A stretch of DNA of 64,000 nt from Pelagicoccus enzymogenes (GTDB taxonomy: Bacteria; Verrucomicrobiota; Verrucomicrobiia; Opitutales; Opitutaceae), in NCBI RefSeq assembly GCF_014803405.1, contig NZ_JACYFG010000007.1:186001-250000 (forward strand), written 5' to 3'. Made by a program: the position numbers and the translations under genes. This document shows positions 8,661-17,446 of the stretch, one piece after another. Under the pieces are notes generated by a model that saw only the letters and a list, made by a program, of their open reading frames with translations, was not told where the DNA came from and did no database searches. Positions within the stretch are counted from its first letter, which is position 1. Every line of letters begins with the position of its first letter.

Positions 8661-10001
8661 ATGCGTTACTGGCTACTTATTTGTATTCTGACCTGCGGCG
8701 CTTGTCCTTCGGGCCTCGCCGGGACGAGGCAGGAAATATTGTCCGAACTGGAAGCGTCCTTCCAGCGCGACCTCGTCAACGCTTGGTATCCGCGCTCCGT
8801 GGACGAGCGGCACGGCGGATACGTGACTGGCTTCGACAACGCTTGGCAAGCAAACGAGGAGACGAACAAGTACCTCGTCGGCCAATCGCGTCACATATGG
8901 GTATTGTCGCAGCTCGCGCTTTTCGAAGGGGATACCGGCTACTCCGCGCAGGCCCGGCATGGGGTGCGGTTCTTGATCGAGCAGATGTGGGATCACGACC
9001 GCGGCGGCTTTTACGAAGCGGTTACCCAGGCAGGGGTCCCGATCGAGCGAGAAAAAAAGTCAGCTTACGGGATGTCGTTTTCGATCTATGCGCTCTCAGC
9101 CTTCCACGCGGCGACTGGAGACGAGGAAGCACTCGAATACGCTAGGAAAGCCTTTCTCTGGTTGGACCGATTCGCTTGGGACTCCGAAGCTGGAGGCTAT
9201 GTCGACGATTTGTCCTTAGATGGAGACTGGACGCGAAAACGTATTGGAAATGGGGATACGTTAGCGTCTGGCTCCAAGGACTACAATTCTTCCATCCACA
9301 TTCTGGAGAGCTATACGTCGCTATATACGGTTTGGCCGGACGAACATTTACGGCAGCGCTTGCAGCAAATGCTGGAGATCGTACGCGACCGCTTCGTGCA
9401 GGAGCCCGGCTATCTCCATCTCATTTTCGAGCGGGATTGGCAGCCGCTGAGTTTTCGTGACAAGGGGAGGGACGCGGTGCTCGGCAAACTGGCGTATGAC
9501 CACGTTTCCTGGGGGCACGATGTGGAGACGGCTTTTCTTATGTTGGAGGCTGTGGAAGCGCTGCATGGCGAGGTGGATGCGAAAACTGCCGAAACGGCCA
9601 AGGCTTTGGTGGACCATGCATTGGCGACCGGTTGGGACGAGCGACTGGGATCCCTGTACGAAGGGGGATACTACTTCGAGGAAAGTGGCCCTTTGGAAGT
9701 GGTGATGCCCAACAAGATTTGGTGGATCGCGGCGGAGTCTCTAAACGCTTTGCTTTTGATGTCCCAGCTGTACCCGGAGGAGCCAAAGTACTGGCAAGCC
9801 TTTGCCGATCAATGGGCTTACATCAAGGAATACCAAATCGACCCCGTGAACGGGGGGTGGATGTCCGTCGGATTAGACAGCGATCCGCTCGCCGCTTCGC
9901 GAGCGAAGGCCTATCGCTGGAAAGCGAATTACCATGACGCTCGGGCTTACATGAATTGCATTCGCATGTTGCGGGGAGAGTTTCATCTGACGCGGCATTG
10001 A
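8661..10001 (+). CDS. AGE family epimerase/isomerase, exported
   Basis: 446-aa (alpha/alpha)6-barrel protein of the N-acylglucosamine 2-epimerase / cellobiose 2-epimerase family, acting on reducing-end sugars. Family signatures: NAWYPRSVDERHGGY near residue 20, RHIWVLSQLALFEGD near 75, DRGGFYEAV near 110, and SWGHDVETAFLMLEA near 285, whose His is catalytic in characterised relatives. ATG 8661 follows a GTG at 8658; either is possible. The first 20 residues form a signal peptide, unusual because characterised family members are cytosolic. This suggests sugar isomerisation in the periplasm. Confidence 0.85.
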   Translation: MRYWLLICILTCGACPSGLAGTRQEILSELEASFQRDLVNAWYPRSVDERHGGYVTGFDNAWQANEETNKYLVGQSRHIWVLSQLALFEGDTGYSAQARHGVRFLIEQMWDHDRGGFYEAVTQAGVPIEREKKSAYGMSFSIYALSAFHAATGDEEALEYARKAFLWLDRFAWDSEAGGYVDDLSLDGDWTRKRIGNGDTLASGSKDYNSSIHILESYTSLYTVWPDEHLRQRLQQMLEIVRDRFVQEPGYLHLIFERDWQPLSFRDKGRDAVLGKLAYDHVSWGHDVETAFLMLEAVEALHGEVDAKTAETAKALVDHALATGWDERLGSLYEGGYYFEESGPLEVVMPNKIWWIAAESLNALLLMSQLYPEEPKYWQAFADQWAYIKEYQIDPVNGGWMSVGLDSDPLAASRAKAYRWKANYHDARAYMNCIRMLRGEFHLTRH

Positions 10002-10048
10002 GCAGGGGCTAGGATCGGTACGTATCCCGTTACGATTTCTAAACGGGC

Positions 10049-10077
10049 TTGACATCGCGCAGTCCGGAAACCTTTTT
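10049..10077 (+). promoter_or_regulatory. Candidate promoter of the ilvB attenuator transcript
   Basis: A perfect TTGACA at 10049-10054 lies about 80 bases upstream of the leader peptide start. The -10 region around 10072-10077 is T-rich but poor. An inverted repeat CCCGTT...AACGGG (10026-10047) sits just upstream and may end the preceding gene or act as an operator. Assignment is tentative. Confidence 0.4.
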
Positions 10078-10129
10078 CGCTTCAACCTTCGTCGATCTTG
10101 TCCGATGAAGGTCGAGTCAACCTCACAAG

Positions 10130-10231
10130 ATGAAACCATCCGCAATCAAGTCCAGCAACCTTCTCAACCTCGTGCTAGTGAACGTGGTCGTGGTGGTCGT
10201 GGTCGGATGGACCGCGTCAGCGAGAGGTTGA
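10130..10231 (+). CDS. ilvB leader peptide (attenuator peptide, IvbL-like)
   Basis: 33-codon reading frame from ATG 10130 to TGA 10231. Its middle reads NLLNLVLVNVVVVVVV: nine Val (seven consecutive codons GTG/GTC at 10184-10204), four Leu and one Ile in total. It is followed 23 bases later by a strong terminator and then by acetolactate synthase. This is the arrangement of E. coli ilvBN, whose leader IvbL is also Val/Leu-rich. Stalling at Val or Leu codons when charged tRNA is scarce would prevent terminator formation. Upstream AAGA near 10127 is a weak ribosome site. Confidence 0.85.
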   Translation: MKPSAIKSSNLLNLVLVNVVVVVVVGWTASARG

Positions 10232-10254
10232 TCGAAGCAAACAGCTTTTAACGA

Positions 10255-10295
10255 AACAACCCCGCCGGCGCGAAACCGGCGGGGTTGTTCGTTTT
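10255..10295 (+). terminator. Attenuator terminator hairpin of ilvB
   Basis: Perfect 14-bp stem (10255-10268 with 10276-10289, arms AACAACCCCGCCGG / CCGGCGGGGTTGTT) with a 7-base loop, followed by CGTTTT. It lies between the Val-rich leader peptide and ilvB, 60 bases before the ilvB ATG. GGTTG at the end of the leader peptide (10226-10230) can pair with CAACC in the 5' arm (10257-10261), giving a possible antiterminator core. A full fold is needed to define the alternative structures. Confidence 0.85.
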
Positions 10296-10354
10296 CGGAT
10301 GCCTTCGTCGGAATCGGTCGGTGATAAAAAAATCAAAATCAACTGAATCCGAAA

Positions 10355-12043
10355 ATGAACTACACAGGCGCAGAAATACTCATCGCATTGCTCGAACGAC
10401 AGGGCATCGAACGCATAGCCGGCATCCCCGGCGGAGCGAACCTCCCCATGTACGACGCCTTGTCGCGCAGCGGAAAGATTCGGCACATCCTCGCTCGCCA
10501 CGAGCAAGGAGCCGGCTTTATTGCCCAGGGCCAAGCCCGAGTAACGGGGGAGGCGGCGGTCTTCTTCGCGACCTCGGGTCCGGGCGCGACCAACACCATT
10601 ACCGCTTTGGCAGATGCGAAGCTGGACTCGATACCCGTGATTTGCATCACGGGACAGGTTCCCAAGAGCTTGATCGGCACGGACGCGTTCCAGGAGATCG
10701 ATACCTTCGGCTTGAGTCTTCCCGTCACCAAGCACAGCTACTTCGCCCAATCTGCTGAAGAGCTGCTCCAAATCATTCCGGAAGCCTTTCGCGTAGCGAA
10801 CTCCGGCCGTCCGGGGCCGGTTTTGATCGATATCCCGAAGGATGTGCAAATGGAGCGTATCCAAGTTGAGCGTTGGCCTGAACCGGGACGACGAGAGCTC
10901 GAGTCGGCGATCGAAGCCAAAGCCATCAGAGAAGCGGCAGCTATGATCGACGAAGCGGAACGCCCGATTATCTATCTCGGCGGCGGAGCTATTCACAGCG
11001 GAGCGGAAGCCCGCACCTTGGAGTTTGCGGAGCGTATCCATGCTCCCGTTACGACTACGTTGATGGGATTAGGTGCTTTTCCTGCCAGCCATCCGCAGTC
11101 TATCGGCATGCTCGGGATGCATGCGGCGCGGTACACCAACAAAGCTTTGGAAGAGTGCGACCTCTTGATCGCATTAGGCGCCCGTTTCGACGATCGAGCG
11201 ACTGGCAAGGTCGCCCAGTTTTGTCCCAACGCCAAGATCGTCCACATCGACATCGACAACGCCGAGCTGCATAAGATCAAGACGGCCCATGTCGGGATCC
11301 AGGCAGACTTGAACGCCGCCTTGCAGGAACTGGCTCCCGCGACGCGAGCTCGTCGCCGGGAAGCTTGGATGGAACGAATCGCGGAGCTCAAACGTGACTT
11401 TCCCATGGAAATGCCGGATCGGGAGTCGCCGACCTCCGCCTACGGGATCATTCGGCAGACGCAGCGTATTTGCCCGCAGGATACGATTGTCACGACGGAC
11501 GTCGGGCAGCACCAGATGCGGGCCGCCCAGGCCTTCGCGTTCGAGCAGCCGCGTCGTTGGTTGACCTCAGGCGGCTTGGGAACCATGGGCTTTGGACTGC
11601 CAGCGGCCATTGGCGCAGCCTTGGAGGCTCCGAAGCAGCGGGTCGTTTGCTTCTCCGGTGACGGCAGTTTGATGATGAATATCCAGGAGTTGGCTACGGC
11701 AGCTGAGGAAGGCGCGGACTTGAAGGTTGTTCTCTGCAACAACAACTCCTTGGGCTTGGTTCACCAACAGCAGACGTTGTTCTATGGGAAGAATATCTTC
11801 GCTTCGAACTTCAGTAGCCACCTCGACTTCTGCATGATCGCCCGCGGGTTTGGCGTTGGCGCTTACGACTTGGCGAAGACGGAAGACCCGCAAGCCCTCT
11901 TGGAAGAAGCCTTGAACGCGAAGGGGACTGTTTTGATCAACGTGCCCATCGACGTTACTCACAAGGTTTTCCCAATGGTTCCTCCAGGTGGAGCGAATTC
12001 GGAGGCCATTCACGAGCAGGTGGAACAAGAAGTCGCTATTTAA
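10355..12043 (+). CDS. ilvB: Acetolactate synthase large subunit (IlvB type)
   Basis: 562-aa thiamine-diphosphate enzyme that condenses two pyruvates (or pyruvate and 2-oxobutyrate), the first committed step of Val/Leu/Ile synthesis. The three domains are complete: the N-terminal part with the catalytic Glu in RHEQGAGF (residue about 50), the central FAD-binding domain, and the C-terminal ThDP motif GDGSLMMN...CNNN (about residues 430-465). The stretches GTDAFQE, LTSGGLGTMGFGLPAAIG and LGLVHQQQ make E. coli IlvB the closest relative I can recall. No small regulatory subunit (ilvN) follows; the next gene is a methyltransferase. Expression is predicted to be attenuated by the upstream Val/Leu leader. 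Confidence 0.95.
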   Translation: MNYTGAEILIALLERQGIERIAGIPGGANLPMYDALSRSGKIRHILARHEQGAGFIAQGQARVTGEAAVFFATSGPGATNTITALADAKLDSIPVICITGQVPKSLIGTDAFQEIDTFGLSLPVTKHSYFAQSAEELLQIIPEAFRVANSGRPGPVLIDIPKDVQMERIQVERWPEPGRRELESAIEAKAIREAAAMIDEAERPIIYLGGGAIHSGAEARTLEFAERIHAPVTTTLMGLGAFPASHPQSIGMLGMHAARYTNKALEECDLLIALGARFDDRATGKVAQFCPNAKIVHIDIDNAELHKIKTAHVGIQADLNAALQELAPATRARRREAWMERIAELKRDFPMEMPDRESPTSAYGIIRQTQRICPQDTIVTTDVGQHQMRAAQAFAFEQPRRWLTSGGLGTMGFGLPAAIGAALEAPKQRVVCFSGDGSLMMNIQELATAAEEGADLKVVLCNNNSLGLVHQQQTLFYGKNIFASNFSSHLDFCMIARGFGVGAYDLAKTEDPQALLEEALNAKGTVLINVPIDVTHKVFPMVPPGGANSEAIHEQVEQEVAI

Positions 12044-12154
12044 GATCGACGATTCCTGCAGCGCGGAACGCGCAGTTCGCGACCGCGTTGCAGGTTCGTT
12101 CGGGTGGACGTGCTGCAAAGCCTTTTCAGAATCGATTCATCAAAGGATTCAAAA

Positions 12155-12844
12155 ATGTATCAAGAATGGAAGTACGACGAATACCGTCAGGTTGGAAAGG
12201 ATTACACGCTGGCGGATGAGGTGGCGGTTTACGACTCCTCGCACGCTCAGTTTCGCAATGTTGACGCTGAAAACCGAGCCCTGCTAAAGAAGCTCGAATT
12301 GCCGTCGGGCGCTTCAATTGCTGACATCGGATGCGGCACCGGCGAGTTCGCCCTCGCCGCCGCGGGAGAAGGGCATTCGGTGGTCGCGGTAGACGTCTCG
12401 GCGAGCATGCTGGGACGCGCCAAGGAGAAAGCTGTAGAGAGAGGTGTCGAGCTGCGCTTTCAGCACGCGGGTTACCTCGATTTTCAGTTGCCAGCCAGAA
12501 GTCTGGATGCGGTGACGAGCAGCTTTTCCTTGCATCACCTGCCCGACTATTGGAAGGGCGTCGCGCTCGAGCGTGTGAGGCAATCCTTGAAACAAGGCGG
12601 TCGCTTTTTTCTGCGGGATGTGGTGATGTCGGATACGGGAGCGGCTGCATGTGTATCGCGATTTGTCGCCCAGCAGGAGGCCTTGGGAGGCGCCTTTTTG
12701 CGTGAGGACGCGATTGGTCATTTCCGCGAGGAGTTTTCCACCTACGACTGGATCATGCGAGGATTGCTCGAGCGCAGCGGGTTCAAGATAAGGGCTGTGG
12801 AAACGGTTTCCGGTATTGTCTCCGAATACCTTTGCGAGGTTTAG
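12155..12844 (+). CDS. Class I SAM-dependent methyltransferase
   Basis: 229-aa cytosolic methyltransferase. The SAM-binding motif ADIGCGTGEFALAAA lies near residue 55, the acidic second motif is AVDVSASML, and DAVTSSFSLHHLPDY is the post-I region. The ATG at 12155 is chosen over a GTG at 12104 because AAGGA (12143-12147) sits 7 bases upstream. Substrate unknown; small-molecule type by length. It is 111 bases downstream of ilvB and may share its transcript, but nothing in the sequence ties it to branched-chain amino acids. Confidence 0.85.
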   Translation: MYQEWKYDEYRQVGKDYTLADEVAVYDSSHAQFRNVDAENRALLKKLELPSGASIADIGCGTGEFALAAAGEGHSVVAVDVSASMLGRAKEKAVERGVELRFQHAGYLDFQLPARSLDAVTSSFSLHHLPDYWKGVALERVRQSLKQGGRFFLRDVVMSDTGAAACVSRFVAQQEALGGAFLREDAIGHFREEFSTYDWIMRGLLERSGFKIRAVETVSGIVSEYLCEV

Positions 12845-12928
12845 GTTTTTGCACGGTCGCCTCCTGATTATCGCGCCGCCAAGAGGCGAGGGTGGAGCAT
12901 TTTCATTTTTATTGAATTTCGATCCTAA

Positions 12929-12948
12929 GCTTCACTGCGTAGTGAAGC
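12929..12948. promoter_or_regulatory. Perfect inverted repeat upstream of the PLP enzyme
   Basis: GCTTCACT-gcgt-AGTGAAGC, an 8-bp perfect dyad 84 bases before the Cys/Met enzyme gene and 85 after the methyltransferase stop. There is no T-run, so an operator or an mRNA structure is as likely as a terminator. No SAM-riboswitch signature is evident around it. Confidence 0.4.
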
Positions 12949-13031
12949 GCTCGATTCGTTCTTCTAATTTAATAACGTAATGCGATATAAATATTGGCAC
13001 GCGAAGAGGGACTGTTAGTCTTAGCCCCAGT

Positions 13032-14258
13032 ATGGAAAGCGATGACAGGTCGAACCGATTGCGAACGCGTTGCTCCCACCTCGGTGGGCGCCCTGAAGGG
13101 AACGAGCCCTACGTGCCGCCGATTGTGCAGAGCACGCTTTTCAATTTGGGAAGCGCCGCCGATGCGGAGTCGATCTTCTCAGGGGAGCGTCCTGGCCATG
13201 CCTACACGCGTTTTGGGAATCCGACGGTGGAGAAGCTTGCGGAGGCGATAAGTTCCTTGGAAGGCGGTGGTGGAGCCCTAGTGACGAGCTCGGGCAATGC
13301 GGCGACGCTGTGCGCCGTCACGATTGCGATGTCGGGGCGTAGTGGAAAGTTGGTGACGCATCCGGACATCTATGGTGGTAGCCATGAATTGCTGGCCATC
13401 TTGTCGGAAACCTATGGCTTGCAAGTAGCGGTCGTGGATCCGAGCGAAGAAGCCAGCTGGTTGGATGCGGTGAGGAATGCAGGCGCAGTGCTGCTAGAAA
13501 CGCCATCGAATCCGCTCATGCGTTTAATCGACTTGAAGGCCACCATCGAGGCTGCCCGCTCTAAGGCGGCACCAGTGATCGTGGACAATACGGTGGCGAC
13601 ACCTTTCAACCAGCAGCCTTTCCAGTTCGGTGCCGATTGGGTGGTACAATCAACGACAAAGTACCTCAATGGGCACTCTGACGTGGTGGGAGGTTGTCTG
13701 GTAAAGCGAGAAAAGCTGACGCCGCAAGATCGAAGGGTTCACAAGAACTTGGGTGGAACCGTGAATGCGATGGAGGCATGGCTGGTTCTGCGAGGGATGA
13801 GAACCTTTGCCTTGCGCATGGAGGCCCATAACCGAAACGGTCGGGCTATTGCTGACTGGCTTAGGGGACACCCAGCTGTATCCAAAGTGCATTACCCTGG
13901 CAACGGAGGGAAGAGACAAGCGGAGATTTTTGGCCGGCAGATGTCCGGCGGAAGCGGCTTTCTAGCTTTTGAGCTTTCAGGAGGCGGCGAAGCTGCAGAC
14001 CGCTTCCTTGATCGCATGCAACTGATAACGCATGCGGTAAGCCTTGGTGGTATGGAAAGTTTGGCGACGCGGCCTGCCATGTCCAGTCATCGCGGAATGG
14101 ATCCGGAGGCGAGGCGCTTGGCTGGCATTACCGATGGCTTGATTCGCCTCTCGGTGGGAACGGAAGCGCCCGAAGATTTGATCGCGGATTTGCAGCGTGC
14201 GTTGCCCGGCGGTACGGGGGCCTACCAGGCGAACGGGGGTAAATTCGAGGGAACCTGA
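13032..14258 (+). CDS. Cys/Met metabolism PLP-dependent enzyme (cystathionine gamma-synthase/sulfhydrylase family)
   Basis: 408-aa fold-type I PLP enzyme acting in transsulfuration or homocysteine synthesis from an activated homoserine. Seen: YVPPIVQSTLFNLG near residue 25, the Tyr-x-Arg phosphate motif in YTRFGNPTVEKLAEA, VDNTVATPFNQQP near 180, and the Schiff-base Lys in QSTTKYLNGHSD near 210. The C-terminal SLGGMESLATRPAMSSH motif is intact. MetB, MetZ and MGL cannot be separated by eye. A dyad at 12929-12948 lies upstream. Confidence 0.88.
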   Translation: MESDDRSNRLRTRCSHLGGRPEGNEPYVPPIVQSTLFNLGSAADAESIFSGERPGHAYTRFGNPTVEKLAEAISSLEGGGGALVTSSGNAATLCAVTIAMSGRSGKLVTHPDIYGGSHELLAILSETYGLQVAVVDPSEEASWLDAVRNAGAVLLETPSNPLMRLIDLKATIEAARSKAAPVIVDNTVATPFNQQPFQFGADWVVQSTTKYLNGHSDVVGGCLVKREKLTPQDRRVHKNLGGTVNAMEAWLVLRGMRTFALRMEAHNRNGRAIADWLRGHPAVSKVHYPGNGGKRQAEIFGRQMSGGSGFLAFELSGGGEAADRFLDRMQLITHAVSLGGMESLATRPAMSSHRGMDPEARRLAGITDGLIRLSVGTEAPEDLIADLQRALPGGTGAYQANGGKFEGT

Positions 14259-14298
14259 AGTAGTTGATGCGTATTGAGCGTTGAGGGGAGGAAAGAGG

Positions 14299-14664
14299 AT
14301 GGAATCGGAAATGGGAAATTCTGGGAAGAGAAGCGGTTCGTTGAACCGGAGAATCGCGAAGCGAGTCGAGGAGATTGAAGCCTTGTTGGCTGTCGAGTCA
14401 TGGCTGCCTTTTAGTTTGAGGGGATTGTTGGCGACGGAGTTGCCTCAAATTCTGAAAACGGTAAGGGCTGGCGGTTCGATCTGGCGTCAGCGCGTTTCGA
14501 AGCAGTTGCTCGTGATATCTCTGGCTAGCTGGGTTTATGGGCCCAGCGCCCTTGAGTCGAAGACGATTTCGGGGATACAGGCTCTTGAGCTGGAGGTGAA
14601 CGGCTCCGCTGCGCAGGAACGCGAACAGGACCCCTTCGGCGACGACAATTCGGAAAGAGACTAG
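14299..14664 (+). CDS. Hypothetical protein
   Basis: 121-aa protein. ATG 14299 is preferred over TTG 14281 because AGGAAAGAGG sits immediately upstream. Basic N-terminus, amphipathic middle (RVEEIEALLAVESWLPFSLRGLLATELP), one moderately hydrophobic stretch (QLLVISLASWVYGPSAL) and an acidic C-terminal tail. I do not recognise it. It is followed by the convergent membrane-protein gene. Confidence 0.5.
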   Translation: MESEMGNSGKRSGSLNRRIAKRVEEIEALLAVESWLPFSLRGLLATELPQILKTVRAGGSIWRQRVSKQLLVISLASWVYGPSALESKTISGIQALELEVNGSAAQEREQDPFGDDNSERD

Positions 14665-14809
14665 GATCGCTGCCCTCCCTTAAAATTCGCTTTTGTGTTA
14701 AGCCTCTCCAATCACCGATTGAAATTTTTGTCGGGTGAGGCGGTTGGCCACCCTTGGATCATTTGTTAGCTCCTCGCTGGCGCTTATCCGCCGTGAGTCT
14801 GCCGTCAGC

Positions 14810-16036
14810 TTAGCGAGCTGCGTTCTCGGGTTTCAGTCTCACTTGCGTCAGCAGGCAAGCTATCGAAAAGGCGGATATCGCTGCGGATGCAGCAAGGATA
14901 GTTGGCGATTGCGGGAAGGTTGGCCACTGGGAGAGGGTGGCTAGTGGGACATAGAACAGCGAGAGTTCCCCGATCGCAAAGCTCAGAAGGTAGAGGACGA
15001 GCGCGACAGTGGTAAGTCCTGAACGACGTATCCACTTGTTGGAAACTCCCCATGCGAAAAGCGCTGGGGTAACGACTCCGAGAAAGACTAGGTGCAAAAA
15101 ACCGATAGCGGCGTGTCGGTGGCTGGTCAAGGCGTCAAGCCCTGGAAGACTGCCTGCGAACTGGAATCCGAACTTCAGTATAAGACAGGCAAGAGCGATT
15201 CGAAGGAGCGCTCTTTCTTGTCTTGGAAAACGAGCGATGAAAGATGAATCCGATTTGTGGATACGAGAAAGAATAATGGCGCAGCCGACCAGCTGCAGGA
15301 TCGCTCCAGTGAGAGAAGCTAGGTTCACTAGGTAGGAGAATTCAGTCCAGATCGCTGCCTGGGCAAGGGAAAGCAGGCAGCCTGCTGTGAGGTAGGGGTA
15401 AGCGGTGGCAAACGCGCTTTCCACCTTTCTGGAGCGTAGGAGGCTTACAACGGAAGCAAGCAGGAAGAAGACAAACCAGCCATTGTACTGGAAGTGCATG
15501 TAGAAGTAGATGGAAAGCGTGTACCAGGGCGAATCGCGCAGCTCAAAAGCTCCAAGGGGGCCCAAGGAAAGGGGCCCGACGCTGGAGAGGGCCATGAACA
15601 ACAAGGCGGTTCGAAGGAATTTCTTCCCGAGCGTCGGCAGCTTGTTATCGTGAAAGATCTTCCACGCGAATACGAAACTGGTCGCCATGTGGAGAGTGGA
15701 GAAAGTGATGCTCCAGAGGGCGTATCCTTGGAAGGGGAAGCTGCAGAGCATTCCGAGGTTCGCGACTTGCAGCAGGTAGAAGATGATGCGGAAGCTGGCG
15801 ATTTGCCTGTCGGTCGCGAGGTGCCGGATGGTAACGGCAAGGAGAGCGTTGAAGACCCAAGCAAGAAATGCGGTGTGGGAGTGGGCGTGCAGGAGGTAGC
15901 GATAGTCGATCTGAGCGATCGGATCCAGAATTTGCAGGCGAAGCACCACTCCGAGGCAGGCAGCGACAAGCAGGAATGTGAAACCGGTGGCGAAAGTGAT
16001 ACGGGCGAGGCTCTCGCGATCGAATGCTACGCTCAT
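14810..16036 (-). CDS. Polytopic membrane protein, heme-copper oxidase subunit I-like
   Basis: 408-aa protein with about 12 hydrophobic helices. Start 16036 (MSVAFDRESLARI) is chosen because the upstream extension is Arg/Pro-rich and non-membrane; it begins 8 bases after the stop of the upstream mechanosensitive channel gene. Histidines stand inside helices as in subunit I relatives: LLHAHSHTAFLAW near residue 48, STLHMATSFVFAW near 110, YFYMHFQYNGWF near 180, TSHRHAAIGFLHLVFLG near 325. Similar stand-alone proteins in Bacteroidota are annotated as cytochrome/quinol oxidase polypeptide I-like. The full copper-site set was not verified, so catalytic activity is uncertain. Confidence 0.65.
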   Translation of the reverse strand: MSVAFDRESLARITFATGFTFLLVAACLGVVLRLQILDPIAQIDYRYLLHAHSHTAFLAWVFNALLAVTIRHLATDRQIASFRIIFYLLQVANLGMLCSFPFQGYALWSITFSTLHMATSFVFAWKIFHDNKLPTLGKKFLRTALLFMALSSVGPLSLGPLGAFELRDSPWYTLSIYFYMHFQYNGWFVFFLLASVVSLLRSRKVESAFATAYPYLTAGCLLSLAQAAIWTEFSYLVNLASLTGAILQLVGCAIILSRIHKSDSSFIARFPRQERALLRIALACLILKFGFQFAGSLPGLDALTSHRHAAIGFLHLVFLGVVTPALFAWGVSNKWIRRSGLTTVALVLYLLSFAIGELSLFYVPLATLSQWPTFPQSPTILAASAAISAFSIACLLTQVRLKPENAAR

Positions 16037-16044
16037 GGGGATTT

Positions 16045-17340
16045 TCAGAAGCGAGGAGCTTCCGACGCGGAATGAGGCGTGGGCGTGGAGAGGAAACGGA
16101 GATCGTCTCCTGTAGGTGATTCGTGGATACGCAAACCGAACTCGGGGAGGACAGCGAAGATGTGGTCGAAGATGTCTGATTGTATGTCCTCGTACTCGCC
16201 CCATTTGGTAGTGGCGGTGAAGGCGTAGACTTGCAGGGGGAGCCCATGGCTCGAAGGTTCAAGCTGCCTGACGAGGATGAGCATGTCTTGGGCGATTCGT
16301 GGATGGCTCTTGAGGTAGGATTTTAGGTAGCCGCGGAAGGTGCCGACATTAGTGAGTCGGCGTCCGTTCAAGGGGGAGGAAAGGTCAAGCGCGGCATCGG
16401 CGTTGGACTTTTCTAGCTCTGCGATCTTCTCCTCAAGGTAGGGGGCCAACAACTTCGCTTTGCGCAGTTGGAGCAGGTCCTCCTCGTTCAGAAACTTGAT
16501 GCTGGTGGTGTTTATATGGATGCTGCGCTTGATGCGGCGTCCGCCCGACTCCGACATGCCGCGCCAGTTCTTGAAGGAATCGGAGATGAGGGCGTAGGTG
16601 GGAATGGTGGTGATGGTCTTGTCCCAGTTCTGCACTTTCACCGTGGTCAGACCGATGTCGATCACGTCTCCATCCGCTCCGTACTTTGGCATTTCGAGCC
16701 AGTCTCCCACCGAGAGCATATTGTTGGCGGAGAGCTGTATGCCGGCGACCAGGCCAAGTATCGGGTCTTTGAATACGAGCATGAGGACCGCGGAGAGGGC
16801 ACCGAGGCCGCTGAGGAGAATGATCGGAGATTCCCCCATGAGGATCGATATTCCAACGATGACGATGATCACGCTGGCTACGATTTTCAGGGTCTGGGTG
16901 ATGCCGCGCAGGGGGAAGTGTATGCGTTTGCCGCTCCTCTGAATAAAGCTCTCCAGAGCGTCGAGCAGGGCGTAGAAAGCGAGCAAGCCAAAGAGGAGCA
17001 TCCAAAGCTGGAGGGCGGTGGTAAGGGCGTTTCCGACGAGAGAGGTCGGCGAAAGCCAGAGGCTGGCCTGGATGTGGGCCACGGCTCCTTGCAGCACGAA
17101 CGCGATGCGGGAGAGTACGCCGTGTCCGTAGAGGGTTTTGCGCCAGGATTTGCGCTCGCGCGCCTTGGTCCGGTCGATGAGTTTCAGGGCGAAATGGTGC
17201 AGGAGCAGGTGCAGAACGACGGCTACGGTAGCGATCCAAGCGAGCGCGATGCCGTTGTAGAACACCCGTGCGTACTCGGGAGACTGGATATGCAGCCAGT
17301 TCAAAAGGGATTCTCGTATTTCAGTTCTGAAGGTATCCAT
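16045..17340 (-). CDS. ybdG: Mechanosensitive channel, YbdG/MscM-type MscS family
   Basis: 431-aa inner-membrane channel opening under membrane tension to release osmolytes. Long stretches match E. coli YbdG as I recall it: GLGALSAVLMLVFKDPILGL (pore helix and after), GDWLEMPKYGADGDVIDIGL, VQNWDKTITTIPTYALISDS and SGGRRIKRSI. The C-terminal cytosolic part also follows YbdG (IFDHIFAVLPEFGLRIHESPTGDDLR). Probably first gene of a two-gene transcript with the oxidase-like membrane protein downstream (8-base gap). Confidence 0.93.
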   Translation of the reverse strand: MDTFRTEIRESLLNWLHIQSPEYARVFYNGIALAWIATVAVVLHLLLHHFALKLIDRTKARERKSWRKTLYGHGVLSRIAFVLQGAVAHIQASLWLSPTSLVGNALTTALQLWMLLFGLLAFYALLDALESFIQRSGKRIHFPLRGITQTLKIVASVIIVIVGISILMGESPIILLSGLGALSAVLMLVFKDPILGLVAGIQLSANNMLSVGDWLEMPKYGADGDVIDIGLTTVKVQNWDKTITTIPTYALISDSFKNWRGMSESGGRRIKRSIHINTTSIKFLNEEDLLQLRKAKLLAPYLEEKIAELEKSNADAALDLSSPLNGRRLTNVGTFRGYLKSYLKSHPRIAQDMLILVRQLEPSSHGLPLQVYAFTATTKWGEYEDIQSDIFDHIFAVLPEFGLRIHESPTGDDLRFLSTPTPHSASEAPRF

Positions 17341-17446
17341 TGGCTGATTGCTAGTGCAGCAGATGGAGGAAGAGCCTTGCGAGCAGAAAAGGAAATGGGT
17401 TTCGAGTGTTGCTGCCCGGTGAGCTTGCTGGGGCGTCTCGGGTCAC

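Noticed and set aside
12844-13031. Possible SAM riboswitch before the Cys/Met enzyme
   Set aside because: Only a single short dyad is present; no multi-helix SAM-I/II/IV-like core could be traced.
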